Below are positions 9,401 to 16,909 of a stretch of DNA of 64,000 nt, piece after piece. The position numbers and the translations under genes were made by a program. Source of the stretch: CAVVKW01 sp963749035 (GTDB lineage: Bacteria > Verrucomicrobiota > Verrucomicrobiia > Chthoniobacterales > JAATET01); assembly GCA_963749035.1 (NCBI GenBank), contig CAVVKW010000002.1:310001-374000 (forward strand), read 5' to 3'. Below the pieces are notes generated by a model, which was given only the letters and a program-made list of their open reading frames with translations, was not told the DNA's origin and searched no databases. Positions within the stretch are counted from its first letter, which is position 1; each line of letters opens with the position of its first letter.

Positions 9401-9758
9401 GGAACGTGCCATCAATGTTCGTCGTCGACGAGTGCGCACTGACCGTAAACATGTGCCACGTCGCGCCATCCTTCCACAGCGTCGGCGCCCAACCCTTCCG
9501 CTTATCGTAGCCATCGTAGGCCGCATCCGTCATGTTCCCCCAATTCACCAAATCGCTGGATCGGTATCTCCGGGTGTCGAAGCCGTTGGTGACGAACATG
9601 TAGTAGAAGCCGTTCTGGCCATCTACCACCGCCGGATCGGCACCCCATTCCAGTGGGTTGTTGTAGTTTGCCGCACGAGCGGAATCGGTGAGTAGCCAGC
9701 CGGTTGCCAATGCGCTGAACGCAATGACGCTCGGCTTAACGCCGCGTAATACTTTCAT
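6432..9758 (-). CDS. Secreted multi-domain glycoside hydrolase family 43 protein with carbohydrate-binding modules
   Basis: 1108 residues from the ATG at 9758, which begins a signal peptide (cleavage near SARA-ANYN). A five-bladed GH43 domain spans about residues 30-330: base Asp41 in GADPAVV, modulator Asp131 in GFDPMYF and acid Glu184 in FEGPWVHEH form the expected triad. Arabinan- or xylan-side-chain cleavage is typical of the family, but the substrate is not predictable here. Next come a CBM6-like module (about 340-465), a cadherin-like/tandem Ig domain with ND.D.EG repeats (about 470-570), a second sugar-binding-like region (about 575-730), a PKD/REJ domain (about 745-845), a further CBM6-like module (about 850-975) and a terminal jelly-roll-like domain. 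No sortase, PEP-CTERM or type IX sorting tail is seen. It probably acts extracellularly on plant or algal polysaccharide. Confidence 0.85.
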   Translation of the reverse strand: MKVLRGVKPSVIAFSALATGWLLTDSARAANYNNPLEWGADPAVVDGQNGFYYMFVTNGFDTRRYRSSDLVNWGNMTDAAYDGYDKRKGWAPTLWKDGATWHMFTVSAHSSTTNIDGTFLPVGNGKGVGFDPMYFGLVGGQHHLYIGGTAVLNQLKLMDDPNTETVGGSTAFYYWPAYFTNIFEGPWVHEHNGTYYLMTSIEVAKGTGYRLAYATADNPRGPWTAQTDERDAAFLRQSDHEQIWGVGHHCMIADSNGTQWVYYQQKEDSGSNWNRKVAVDPLWFDASGHIHMRPTRGTTRPGPNSSPSVIWPTVSASSVIQAETYAGSAYTVLQSGGSGEVVEFVDAGGFLAFRNVNFGSGMNGFTATLSVPVGGTMPASLQIRLDGIDGPVVGALSLSQTTGFVQVTGKLNQTVSGVHDIVIRGQGALVNNSPFILDSFTFTGQGSGSVNLPPVVANDTVETPMDQAIAVSVLNNDSDPEGQTLTITGAGRAGNNTNNDSFKGGTLSISGNAITYTPAGNYWGEDVFFYTVRDSLGLHSRGRVSVHVTPPATVRTFENGLMVVEAEDSFESLQMDDSVTFSTQAAVGGFVGTGYVTTPDNGLGRMGKPTRRTYVLDIPKAKEGIYELWVRVLSPSSNSNSAAFSFSRRPMVYETEDAHRHIPVDKPASGQWTWVKDSQSLSLSTGLYKMSLWRDADGTLIDRFLLTNDPNYNPANENGGVGPLPNNPSNQAPTAIAGPDVSVTDTDDDDFETVTLDGSASDDPDGAIADFTWLVGGTPIGSGNVLNANFAIGVTTVTLQVTDNDGAIGTDTIDVSVSALTSVGSPDLNVIFEAEQIDAHNGVAAANGKLGNINNGEWVRYDDFDFGSGADSVEVSLSSNTTGGTVQFRIGSISSPVIGSVTIGNTGGWNNFVTESTGLSPIPTGIKDLYLTFTGSTTGSLVDIDWLRFNAANPGPGALFNEDFESGSHGFSNLALSSVSGNGVGQATIPASGSVTMKDELGANAIDLAGATSLIVETAVQLPSAEVGNAELRMVVSFNLGGGGTSDVNAAYVPVDGDFIGQFVTYQDTITVPSGATSIDDVRVRFNQNAGGASAQTVYVDDIKVIAD

Positions 9759-9992
9759 GTCCAGGGGGGAGTTGAATTTTAGGAAATGACTGTTGTAGCG
9801 GCATCCGGGTCTGCTGGTCAATCGCAATCTCGATCAATCGAAGACCCAGGTGGGATTCTGGACACACCCTCGCCGGGCGAATCCGCGCCGACCGCATAAC
9901 GTTGATCTCCACCGATCAGCAGATTCGCACCACCGAATCCGCTCCCGCACGCAGCGTCGCGATCGCCCGACGAACGTGCGCTGCGACGAGCC

Positions 9993-10754
9993 CTAAGGCC
10001 GCTCGGTGGCACCCACAATCCGGCAGGCCTCAGCGAAACTCGATTCCGCGGTCAGCAGCGTCGAAAGATACGCGTCGCGCTCCGGCAATTCGGTCACCGC
10101 CGCGAAGGCTGCCGGCGAGTCGAGCCTCGTGAAGATCATCCGCGCGATCAAGGACCTCGGCACCACCTTCTCTCCGTAACCTCCAGGCTGATTGCTCGAC
10201 CAAAACCGGACCCCAGGCTCGCCGTCGACGCTCCCCTTCCCGAGATACACGACCAAATGGCCGCGCTCGAACTTCCCCACCGCGTCGCGCCACAAGATCT
10301 TCAGAAAATCGCCCGGTCGGGCCGAATCCAAGTCGGTGAAACTCCGACCCGCCCCGACCAGATCAATGAGTCTCGCGGCTCCCGGACCATTCGCGTTCCA
10401 CCGTCCCCAGACCCCCTCTCCGTCGTCCTGATCCCCGGGAGCCAGCTCAGCCAGCGCAGCCTCGGAGAGCTTCAACGATCCGTCCCTCTGCGCTCGGGAC
10501 ATCACGTCCAGGAGCACCAAGTAAGTCGCAATCGAGCAATAACTTGGTGTCGCTCGGCGCGGATCGACCTCGAGTCGATCCCCAGCCACCCGCACCGACG
10601 TCCAGAATCGAGCCTCCGTCTCCTCCGCGACCGAATACCCCCCGCCTTCCGGCATCGTCTGGATCACCTTCAGGATCTCAGCGTTCCAATCCGCCCCCCA
10701 AGACGTCGGTAGAAACGTCGAGACGACCCACGCAAAAATTGGGAGGAAAGTCAT
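9993..10754 (-). CDS. Secreted protein, possible NlpC/P60- or CHAP-like
   Basis: 253 residues from the ATG at 10754; a longer TTG start at 10775 is possible. A short signal peptide (TFLPIFAWVVSTFLPTSWG) precedes the mature domain. A cysteine in TPSYCSIATYL (about residue 72) and a histidine in RGHLVVYLG (about 168) sit at the spacing and in the local context of papain-like amidases, and a late asparagine/glutamine-rich WSSNQPGG region follows. This is suggestive of a cell-wall amidase but not proof. Its start is only 33 bases from that of the divergent C39-like gene, so any promoter must overlap coding DNA. Confidence 0.5.
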   Translation of the reverse strand: MTFLPIFAWVVSTFLPTSWGADWNAEILKVIQTMPEGGGYSVAEETEARFWTSVRVAGDRLEVDPRRATPSYCSIATYLVLLDVMSRAQRDGSLKLSEAALAELAPGDQDDGEGVWGRWNANGPGAARLIDLVGAGRSFTDLDSARPGDFLKILWRDAVGKFERGHLVVYLGKGSVDGEPGVRFWSSNQPGGYGEKVVPRSLIARMIFTRLDSPAAFAAVTELPERDAYLSTLLTAESSFAEACRIVGATERP

Positions 10755-10787
10755 TGAGCGCACGCGTTCAAGCAATACCTTTCCCGG

Positions 10788-11453
10788 GTGATCGCAAGTC
10801 GGATATTTCGGGTTCTCGCCGCTCTCGCCCTCCTAGCGATCATCCTGGCCGGCGGGTGGTGGGTGCGGGATTGGTTTGCAGTTCACACGCCCCTTCCGGC
10901 GAGCGGCGGCCTCTACTTCCCGGGAGAACGAATCATCGACGTCCCCCAGTTTTTCCAGAACGATCACCGCTGGGGCCGCGATCCGCTGGGGCCGACCGAC
11001 TCCACGCTCGGCGCCGAAGGCTGCGCTGTCGCCTCCGCCTCGATGGTGCTCGCCAGCTACGGTGCCGACCTCGATCCCGGTCGACTGAATGCTTTCGTGC
11101 AATCCGTCGACGGCTACACACCGCAAGGGTGGCTATACTGGGAGGCTGCCGCCGCCTACCCTCCTGGTCTCGCCGAGCACCTCTACGAAGACGATCCGTC
11201 TTTCGCCCTGATCGACCGCAATCTGCTCGACGGCAACCCCGTTATCGTCCGCGTTCGCTACCCGAGTGGCGTCACCCATTTCGTCGTGATCGTCGGAAAG
11301 CGCGGCTTCGATTACCTCATCCGCGACCCCGGCGGCGGCGGCTCCCGCGGCGTTTACCCCCTCAAGGACTTCGGTCGCCCGATCGAGGCACTTCGTTTTT
11401 ATAAAAAGCGGCCCGAGCCAACGAATTCCACCGAATGGACCGAAAAGGTTTGA
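10788..11453 (+). CDS. Membrane-anchored C39-like family 2 cysteine peptidase
   Basis: 221 residues from a GTG start. One transmembrane segment (about residues 6-24) is followed by a Peptidase_C39_2-type domain: VPQFFQNDHRWG leads to GAEGCAVAS (nucleophile Cys79), GVTHFVVIVG (His164) and IRDPGG (Asp180), giving the expected Cys-His-Asp order. The domain would face the periplasm. Members often have unknown substrates; peptidoglycan or exported peptides are possible. It lies head to head with a second putative cysteine amidase and upstream of the lipoprotein trio. Confidence 0.75.
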   Translation: MIASRIFRVLAALALLAIILAGGWWVRDWFAVHTPLPASGGLYFPGERIIDVPQFFQNDHRWGRDPLGPTDSTLGAEGCAVASASMVLASYGADLDPGRLNAFVQSVDGYTPQGWLYWEAAAAYPPGLAEHLYEDDPSFALIDRNLLDGNPVIVRVRYPSGVTHFVVIVGKRGFDYLIRDPGGGGSRGVYPLKDFGRPIEALRFYKKRPEPTNSTEWTEKV

Positions 11454-11487
11454 TCCAGCCCCGCAGCAATGCTTTCTCGTGCGGGTA

Positions 11488-11907
11488 ATGAAGCTCCGAG
11501 CCTGCGCCCTGACTACCATCGCCGCGTCCATTCTGTTCGTCGGTTGTGAAACTGACGGCACGCCCGAGCTGCCGGAGCCCACTCCGGCTCCCTCGACCGG
11601 GGACCCCGACGAGGGTTCCGAGGAGACGGAAGCGACTCCTCAACAGCTCGAGATCGATACCGAGCCGGAGCCGACTCCCACCGTCACGGATGACGAAGAC
11701 GCTGCCGACGAAGAGCCCACCCCGACACCCACGCCGGAGCCCGACACAAGCGTCGGATCGCTGCCCTACGGCATTCCCGTTCCAGGCAAGCCGGGATTCG
11801 TCATCAGCCCACACTCTCGCAACTCAGGATACGTCGACGTTCGCGGATTTCCTCCCGCGAGCGAGGTCAAGGATCCGTATTCCGGTCAGACTTTCCTCGT
11901 CCCTTAA
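11488..11907 (+). CDS. Lipoprotein with conserved LPYG...VDVRGFPP...FLVP terminal domain, copy 1
   Basis: 139 residues from the ATG at 11488; an in-frame GTG at 11479 is the alternative. A signal sequence ends in the lipobox ILFVGC. A disordered stretch rich in Pro, Thr, Glu and Asp (about residues 20-90) is followed by a 47-residue end domain: LPYGIPVPGKPGFV, then VDVRGFPPASEVKDPYSG and FLVP at the very end. The same domain closes the next two genes, so the three are paralogues. The linker looks like a spacer that holds the end domain away from the membrane. The function is unknown. Confidence 0.75.
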   Translation: MKLRACALTTIAASILFVGCETDGTPELPEPTPAPSTGDPDEGSEETEATPQQLEIDTEPEPTPTVTDDEDAADEEPTPTPTPEPDTSVGSLPYGIPVPGKPGFVISPHSRNSGYVDVRGFPPASEVKDPYSGQTFLVP

Positions 11908-11922
11908 TCCGACGGTTACACT

Positions 11923-12576
11923 TTGCGCCAATCCATTTTCTTCGGAACGCTCGCCATCACCCTGGCGGGTTGCGTAACCGAACAGGAGCGCCCCGAGCCC
12001 TACTATCCCCCGCTGACCGCCGGGGAAGTCACCGTCTCCGGCCCCGCGTCGAGTCCGCCGCCGATCGCCAGCCCGACACCACCGCTGCGCACCGGGCCCG
12101 TCGTGGAACCCACTCCGACTCCACGCCGCTGGTATTCACTCGATAACATTCCCTTCCGGCCCTCCGGCCAGAGCCAGCCCACAACTCCAGCGTCTTCGCC
12201 GACCACGCCAGCAGACACGCCGACGACCTCTTACCAACTCCCACCGGCACCAATATCTGATCCGAATCCGAATCCGACCCCTCGACCGACTCCCCCGCCG
12301 ACGCCCACCCCGCAGCCGACCCCGAATTCACGTCCGCAGCCGACGCCTTCCGCCTCGACCAGTTCGATCTCCACATTCGAAGCGATCTCGACGCCCACGC
12401 CGACGCAGAGAATCAACCAAGCACCCGGCCAATTACCCTACGGCACCCCAGCTCCCGGCAAGCCCGGTTTCGTCAAGAGTCCACACTCGAGCGCCGGACT
12501 CGTCGACGTCCGCGGCTTTCCACCCGGCAGTGAAGTCAAGGACCCCTACTCCGGCAAGGCGTTCCTCGTTCCCTGA
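11923..12576 (+). CDS. Lipoprotein with conserved terminal domain, copy 2 (proline/threonine-rich linker)
   Basis: 217 residues from a TTG start, the only plausible initiator before the lipobox (ITLAGC). The linker is about 150 residues of Pro/Thr/Ser repeats of the TPTP and NPNP type. The end domain is LPYGTPAPGKPGFV, VDVRGFPPGSEVKDPYSG, FLVP, nearly identical to copies 1 and 3 although the linkers do not align. It is separated from copy 1 by 15 bases and is probably cotranscribed. Confidence 0.7.
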   Translation: MRQSIFFGTLAITLAGCVTEQERPEPYYPPLTAGEVTVSGPASSPPPIASPTPPLRTGPVVEPTPTPRRWYSLDNIPFRPSGQSQPTTPASSPTTPADTPTTSYQLPPAPISDPNPNPTPRPTPPPTPTPQPTPNSRPQPTPSASTSSISTFEAISTPTPTQRINQAPGQLPYGTPAPGKPGFVKSPHSSAGLVDVRGFPPGSEVKDPYSGKAFLVP

Positions 12577-12664
12577 CGATGACGATGCCCGACCCCCACG
12601 TGAATAAATTTGAATTGAAGTCTCGCGCTAATCGTCAATGCTGGACGCCATCTTCAACAGGTCT

Positions 12665-13186
12665 ATGAAAATCTCTCCGCTGATCATCCCAGCCTCGGTC
12701 GTTCTGTTTCTCTTCGCCGCTTGCGAAGAAGAATCCCGGCCGCGCATCTCGAACTCGTCCGCCGCGAATACCGGCAGCAATAGCTACGGATACGTTCCCG
12801 GCGATGACACCGCCACGGACTTCGTCGACACGACCCCACCACCAGCCCCGGCACCGTCATCGACCTCGTCGACCACCACTTCGACGACCTCGAGCTCATC
12901 CGCCTCCGTGTCGGCACCCGACCCGCAGCCAAGCACGACGACCTCCCAGCAGATCGTCGTCGACGACACGACTCCGCAGCCGACTTCCACCGGAATGCAG
13001 GAGACGGCGACAACGACGACGACCACCACCGAATCGAGCCTTCTCTACGGCACTCCCGTTCCAGGTAAGGCGGGGTTCGTCACCAGCCCGCACGCTCCCT
13101 ACGCCGGCTACGTTGACGTTCGCGGCTTCCCGCCTAGAACCGAGGTCAAGGATCCCTACTCCGGGAAGATCTTTCTCGTTCCCTGA
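12665..13186 (+). CDS. Lipoprotein with conserved terminal domain, copy 3 (serine/threonine-rich linker)
   Basis: 173 residues from the ATG at 12665, which places the lipobox (FLFAAC) correctly; the ATG at 12638 would add nine residues before the signal. The linker is dominated by Ser and Thr runs instead of TP repeats. The end domain LLYGTPVPGKAGFV, VDVRGFPPRTEVKDPYSG, FLVP repeats that of copies 1 and 2. Its stop codon (13184-13186) overlaps the possible CTG start of tyrA. Confidence 0.75.
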   Translation: MKISPLIIPASVVLFLFAACEEESRPRISNSSAANTGSNSYGYVPGDDTATDFVDTTPPPAPAPSSTSSTTTSTTSSSSASVSAPDPQPSTTTSQQIVVDDTTPQPTSTGMQETATTTTTTTESSLLYGTPVPGKAGFVTSPHAPYAGYVDVRGFPPRTEVKDPYSGKIFLVP

Positions 13187-14070
13187 TCGCGTCCGACCCC
13201 CAGAGGTCGAGATCGATCTCCATCCTCGGACCGGGCCTGATCGGCGGCTCCCTTGGGCTCGCTCTGCGGGAGCGAAACCCGACTGCCAACATCCGCACGT
13301 GGGCGCGAAGTTCCGTCTCCTGCGAGGACGTCGAACGACGCGGATTTGCTGACATCGTCTCGACCGATCTTTCGGACGTCGTTCGGAATACCGAATTAAT
13401 TGTTCTCTGCGTTCCCGTCGAATGCATGAGGGGGCTCGCCGAAGGCCTCGTCGCCCACGCCCCGCCCGAAGCCGTCGTCACCGACGCCGGTAGCGTCAAA
13501 ACCTCGGTCGTTTCCGATCTCGAATCGGTGCTTGGACCCCGATTCATCGGAGCCCACCCGATCGCCGGGTCCGAACAGTCCGGCCTCCCCGCCGCCCGGG
13601 CCGATCTCTTTGACTCCGCCACCTGCGTCATCACTCCCACTCGAAGCTCCGATCCTCGAGCGCTCACCGTCGCAACGGCATTCTGGCAGTCCGTCGGATG
13701 TCGCACGATGGAGCTCTCTCCCGAAGACCACGACGCGGCTTTGGCTCGCACGAGTCATCTCCCGCATCTCGTCGCCTCCGCCCTCGTTGCCGCCGCGACT
13801 TCGCGCGGACTCGATCTGACCTCACTGGCCGGCTCGGGGTTTCGCGATTCCACCCGGATCTCCCAGGGGAACCCCGACCTTTGGACCGGTATCCTTGCCG
13901 CAAATCGATCGGCCGTTGCGAGTTCGGTTGCGGAATTGCGGGAAATCCTGCAAAACGTGCAGGACATGCTCACCAACGGCGACGACGAATCGCTCCGCCA
14001 ATTTCTCCAAAGCGCCGCCGATGCCCGCCGGGCGGTCCCCACCCCGTCGACCCATGCAGTTCAAGGTTAG
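13183..14070 (+). CDS. tyrA: Prephenate (or arogenate) dehydrogenase TyrA; no canonical start codon
   Basis: Oxidative decarboxylation of prephenate or arogenate towards tyrosine. The NAD-binding strand ISILGPGLIGGSLG begins at 13216, as in TyrA proteins, and is followed by CVPVE, VTDAGSVK, FIGAHPIAGSEQSG and SHLPHL, all diagnostic. The first ATG in frame is 13426, which would delete the whole dinucleotide-binding start. No ATG, GTG or TTG lies between the in-frame stop at 13135 and 13216. The listed start is a CTG overlapping the stop of the previous gene; ATC at 13216 is an alternative. aroA begins inside the last 17 bases. The start is uncertain; the identity is firm. Confidence 0.85.
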   Translation: MIASDPQRSRSISILGPGLIGGSLGLALRERNPTANIRTWARSSVSCEDVERRGFADIVSTDLSDVVRNTELIVLCVPVECMRGLAEGLVAHAPPEAVVTDAGSVKTSVVSDLESVLGPRFIGAHPIAGSEQSGLPAARADLFDSATCVITPTRSSDPRALTVATAFWQSVGCRTMELSPEDHDAALARTSHLPHLVASALVAAATSRGLDLTSLAGSGFRDSTRISQGNPDLWTGILAANRSAVASSVAELREILQNVQDMLTNGDDESLRQFLQSAADARRAVPTPSTHAVQG

Positions 14071-15394
14071 TCAAGCCCCCACCATCGTCGCGGAGATGAC
14101 CGTGCCCGGCGACAAAAGCATCTCTCACCGCTCGATCATGATCGGTGCATTAGCCAATGGCTCCTGCAAGATCACCAACTTCCTCGAAGGCGAAGATTGT
14201 CTCGCCACCATGGAAGCCATGCGCCAACTCGGCGTCACCATTGATCACCCCGAGCCCGGCACGGTCGTCGTCCACGGCTGCCGCGGTCAATTTAAAGAGC
14301 CAACCGGCGACCTCGACTGCGGAAATTCCGGCACCTCCGTCCGCCTCCTCGCCGGCATCCTGGCAGGCCAGCCATTCACAACCCGCCTCGTCGGCGACGA
14401 ATCGCTCAGCAAACGCCCGATGCGGCGCATCATCGAACCTCTCACCCAGCTCGGCGCCACCCTCACGGCGACCGGCGAGCGCGACACCCTGCCGCTCGAG
14501 ATCCAAGGCGGCGAACTCACCGGCACCACCTACGAAATGCCCGTCGCCAGCGCCCAGGTTAAGAGCGCAATCCTCCTCGCAGGTCTTTACGCCAAGGGCC
14601 GAACCACCGTGGTCGAGCCCGCACGCTCCCGCGACCACACCGAGCGGATGCTCGAGTATTTTCTCGTCCGCACGATCCGGAAGGACAACACCCTCACAAT
14701 CTACGGCGGCCAAACCCCGGAATCCCGCGACTTCGTTGTCCCGGGCGACATTTCGAGCGCCGCGTTCTGGCTCGTAGCTGGCGCGGCCCAGCCGGGTTCC
14801 CGTCTTCTCATCGAAGAAGTGGGACTCAACCCGACTCGCACCGGCATTCTCGACGTGCTCGTGCGAATGGGAGCCCACGTTCGCGAGGTCGTCGAAGTCA
14901 TGGACCAAGGCGAACTCCGCGGCACCATCGACGTCAAAGGCGGGCAGCTTCGCGGCACCGTCATCGAAGGCAGCGAAATCCCCAATGTCATCGACGAAAT
15001 CCCCATCATCGCCGTCGCAGCCGCTCTCGCGGAAGGGGAGACCGAGATCCGAGACGCGGGCGAACTCCGCGTGAAGGAAACCGACCGGATCGCCGCCGTC
15101 GCGACAAACCTTCGCGCGATGGGGGTCGAAGTCGAAGAACGCGACGACGGCATGCGCATCACCGGTGGCGCCGAACTACGAGGGGCCCGCCTCGAATCCT
15201 TCGGCGATCATCGGATCGCCATGGCCTTCGCCATCGCCGGACTTTTCGCCCAGGGCGAGACGATCATCGACGGCGTCGAGTGCGTTCAGACTTCGTATCC
15301 GGGATTTGCCGAGACCCTGGAAATGATCCGCACCGGTAAAGGCCGTCGCCGGAAACTCGTCGCTGCCCCCTCCCCCTCCGAGTCCACGGCATGA
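14054..15394 (+). CDS. aroA: 3-phosphoshikimate 1-carboxyvinyltransferase (EPSP synthase)
   Basis: Shikimate-pathway enzyme joining phosphoenolpyruvate to shikimate-3-phosphate. 446 residues. PGDKSISHRS near residue 20 binds phosphate; GNSGTSVRLLAG (near 95), SKRPMRRIIEPL, SAQVKSAILLAGL, KETDRI and FGDHRIAMAF are the family blocks in the correct order. The GDKSISHRS form resembles class II enzymes. The ATG at 14054 overlaps tyrA by 17 bases and the stop overlaps cmk by four, so translation is likely coupled. The grouping tyrA-aroA is consistent with aromatic amino-acid synthesis. Confidence 0.96.
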   Translation: MQFKVSQAPTIVAEMTVPGDKSISHRSIMIGALANGSCKITNFLEGEDCLATMEAMRQLGVTIDHPEPGTVVVHGCRGQFKEPTGDLDCGNSGTSVRLLAGILAGQPFTTRLVGDESLSKRPMRRIIEPLTQLGATLTATGERDTLPLEIQGGELTGTTYEMPVASAQVKSAILLAGLYAKGRTTVVEPARSRDHTERMLEYFLVRTIRKDNTLTIYGGQTPESRDFVVPGDISSAAFWLVAGAAQPGSRLLIEEVGLNPTRTGILDVLVRMGAHVREVVEVMDQGELRGTIDVKGGQLRGTVIEGSEIPNVIDEIPIIAVAAALAEGETEIRDAGELRVKETDRIAAVATNLRAMGVEVEERDDGMRITGGAELRGARLESFGDHRIAMAFAIAGLFAQGETIIDGVECVQTSYPGFAETLEMIRTGKGRRRKLVAAPSPSESTA

Positions 15395-16068
15395 GCCGAC
15401 CGGTCGTCATCGCCATCGACGGCCCCGCCGCGTCCGGCAAAAGCAGCGTCGCTCGCGGTCTCGCCGCCGCCTTTGGCTTCTCCTACATCAACAGCGGCGC
15501 CATGTATCGCGCCTTCACCTGGCACGTTCTCAATCGTGGGATCGATCCCGCTGATTCCGAAGCTGTGGCTACCGCCGCCAAAGAGGCGCGGATCGAGACC
15601 GGATTCGAAGATGGCCGCTCGACCATCGACATCGACGGCTTCCGGCCCATCGATCAACTCCGCGACGAATCCGTGAACCGCGCCGTCTCGGCGGTATCCG
15701 CCGTCGAGGCCGTCCGCGATCGCCTCGTCGAAGCCTTCCGGGTGCTGGCTTCCCGTCACAATGTCATCATCGAGGGCCGCGACATCGGATCGGTGGTTTT
15801 CCCGGACACGCCCTACAAATTTTACCTCGATGCGCCCGCCGACATCCGGCAACGCCGCCGCGCCGCCGAAGGTCAGCACGATGAAGTCGCCTCCCGCGAC
15901 CATCTCGATTCGTCCCGCCGCACCGCGCCACTCGTCGTGGCACCCGACGCCATCGTCGTCGACACGTCCTGCCTCGACCTCGCTGGCGTCATCGAGGAAG
16001 TGAGTCGGCACCTCGTCGCCATGGGGCTCAGCCCTCAGGGCTCCGCCTTCGCAGATCCGGGCCCATGA
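15391..16068 (+). CDS. cmk: Cytidylate kinase
   Basis: Phosphorylates CMP and dCMP in nucleotide salvage. 225 residues. The P-loop GPAASGKSS is at residues 11-19, followed by YINSGAMYRA, IEGRDIGSVVFP (near 124) and a lid with RQRRRA, the typical Cmk layout. It starts by ATGA overlap with aroA and ends by ATGA overlap with plsC; the aroA-cmk-plsC order is common in bacteria. Confidence 0.95.
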   Translation: MSRPVVIAIDGPAASGKSSVARGLAAAFGFSYINSGAMYRAFTWHVLNRGIDPADSEAVATAAKEARIETGFEDGRSTIDIDGFRPIDQLRDESVNRAVSAVSAVEAVRDRLVEAFRVLASRHNVIIEGRDIGSVVFPDTPYKFYLDAPADIRQRRRAAEGQHDEVASRDHLDSSRRTAPLVVAPDAIVVDTSCLDLAGVIEEVSRHLVAMGLSPQGSAFADPGP

Positions 16069-16682
16069 CGATCGTTTACAACATCTTTTACACGCTGGCG
16101 AAATGGCTCGCCCGGATCTTCTTTTCGTATCAGGTCGTCCACCCAGAGCGGATCCCTGAAGAAGGCGGGCTGATCCTCGCGGTTAATCACCAAAGCTACT
16201 TCGACCCTCCCCTGGCCGGCATCTGCTGTCGGCGCGGCGTTTACTATCTCGCCCGTAAATCCCTTTTGAAATGGCCGTTCTTCGGACCGCTCTTTCCCGC
16301 GATGAACGTCATTCCAGTCGATCGCGACGGGAACGACATGTCTGCGCTCAAGGGCGTCATTCGCATCATCCGCGAGGGCAACGGCGTCGTGCTCTTCCCG
16401 GAAGGCACGCGGTCCCCCGACGGGAACCTCCAGCCAGCCCGACCGGGCATCGGCTTCGTGATCGCTAAAACGGGCGCGCCGGTTCTGCCCATGCGCATCT
16501 TCGGCTCCCACGAAGCCTTCCCCAAAAACACTCGCTCGATCCGACTCCATCCCATTACCGTGGTCATCGGCGAACCGATTCACTTCGCACCGAACGAACT
16601 CAAACCCGCTTCCCGCGAGACGTATCAAGCTCTCAGCGACCGAGTGATGGAAGCGATCGCCGCACTGCAACTCCCAACGTGA
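16065..16682 (+). CDS. plsC: 1-acyl-sn-glycerol-3-phosphate acyltransferase
   Basis: Second acylation of glycerol-3-phosphate in phospholipid synthesis, at the inner membrane. 205 residues with a hydrophobic amino-terminal segment. The catalytic NHQSYFD (H-x4-D, near residue 41) and the substrate motif FPEGTRS (near 110) are both present and correctly spaced. The start overlaps cmk by four bases and the stop overlaps a GTG start of the next small gene. Confidence 0.93.
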   Translation: MTIVYNIFYTLAKWLARIFFSYQVVHPERIPEEGGLILAVNHQSYFDPPLAGICCRRGVYYLARKSLLKWPFFGPLFPAMNVIPVDRDGNDMSALKGVIRIIREGNGVVLFPEGTRSPDGNLQPARPGIGFVIAKTGAPVLPMRIFGSHEAFPKNTRSIRLHPITVVIGEPIHFAPNELKPASRETYQALSDRVMEAIAALQLPT

Positions 16683-16891
16683 GCACGAGACCGATGAGCG
16701 ATAAACGCGAACGACACGACACCGACAAAGTCCCAACGTATCTTATCGCCGCCGCCGCCGCCATTCTGCTTCTCGGATTCGTTGGTGGCATCGCGACGCG
16801 ACCAACGGCTACCGCCGAAGATCTCCAGCGAAATGGCGAAAGCTGGCCGCCCGCCCCGTCCGCCCGGCCCGCCGACGCACCCCCGGAATAG
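16679..16891 (+). CDS. Small single-pass membrane protein
   Basis: 70 residues from a GTG that overlaps the plsC stop (GTGA); the ATG at 16694 would give 65. A charged amino end (DKRERHDTDK) precedes one alanine/leucine-rich transmembrane segment (about residues 21-41) and a short proline-rich tail. No family is recognised. Its place inside a tightly packed operon and the clean coding frame support a real gene. Confidence 0.55.
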   Translation: MSTRPMSDKRERHDTDKVPTYLIAAAAAILLLGFVGGIATRPTATAEDLQRNGESWPPAPSARPADAPPE

Positions 16892-16909
16892 CGAACCACC
16901 GACCATCGA

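Noticed and set aside
6432..9758. PEP-CTERM, sortase or type IX sorting signal at the end of the GH43 protein
   Set aside because: The last 40 residues lack any of the motifs and have no terminal membrane helix.
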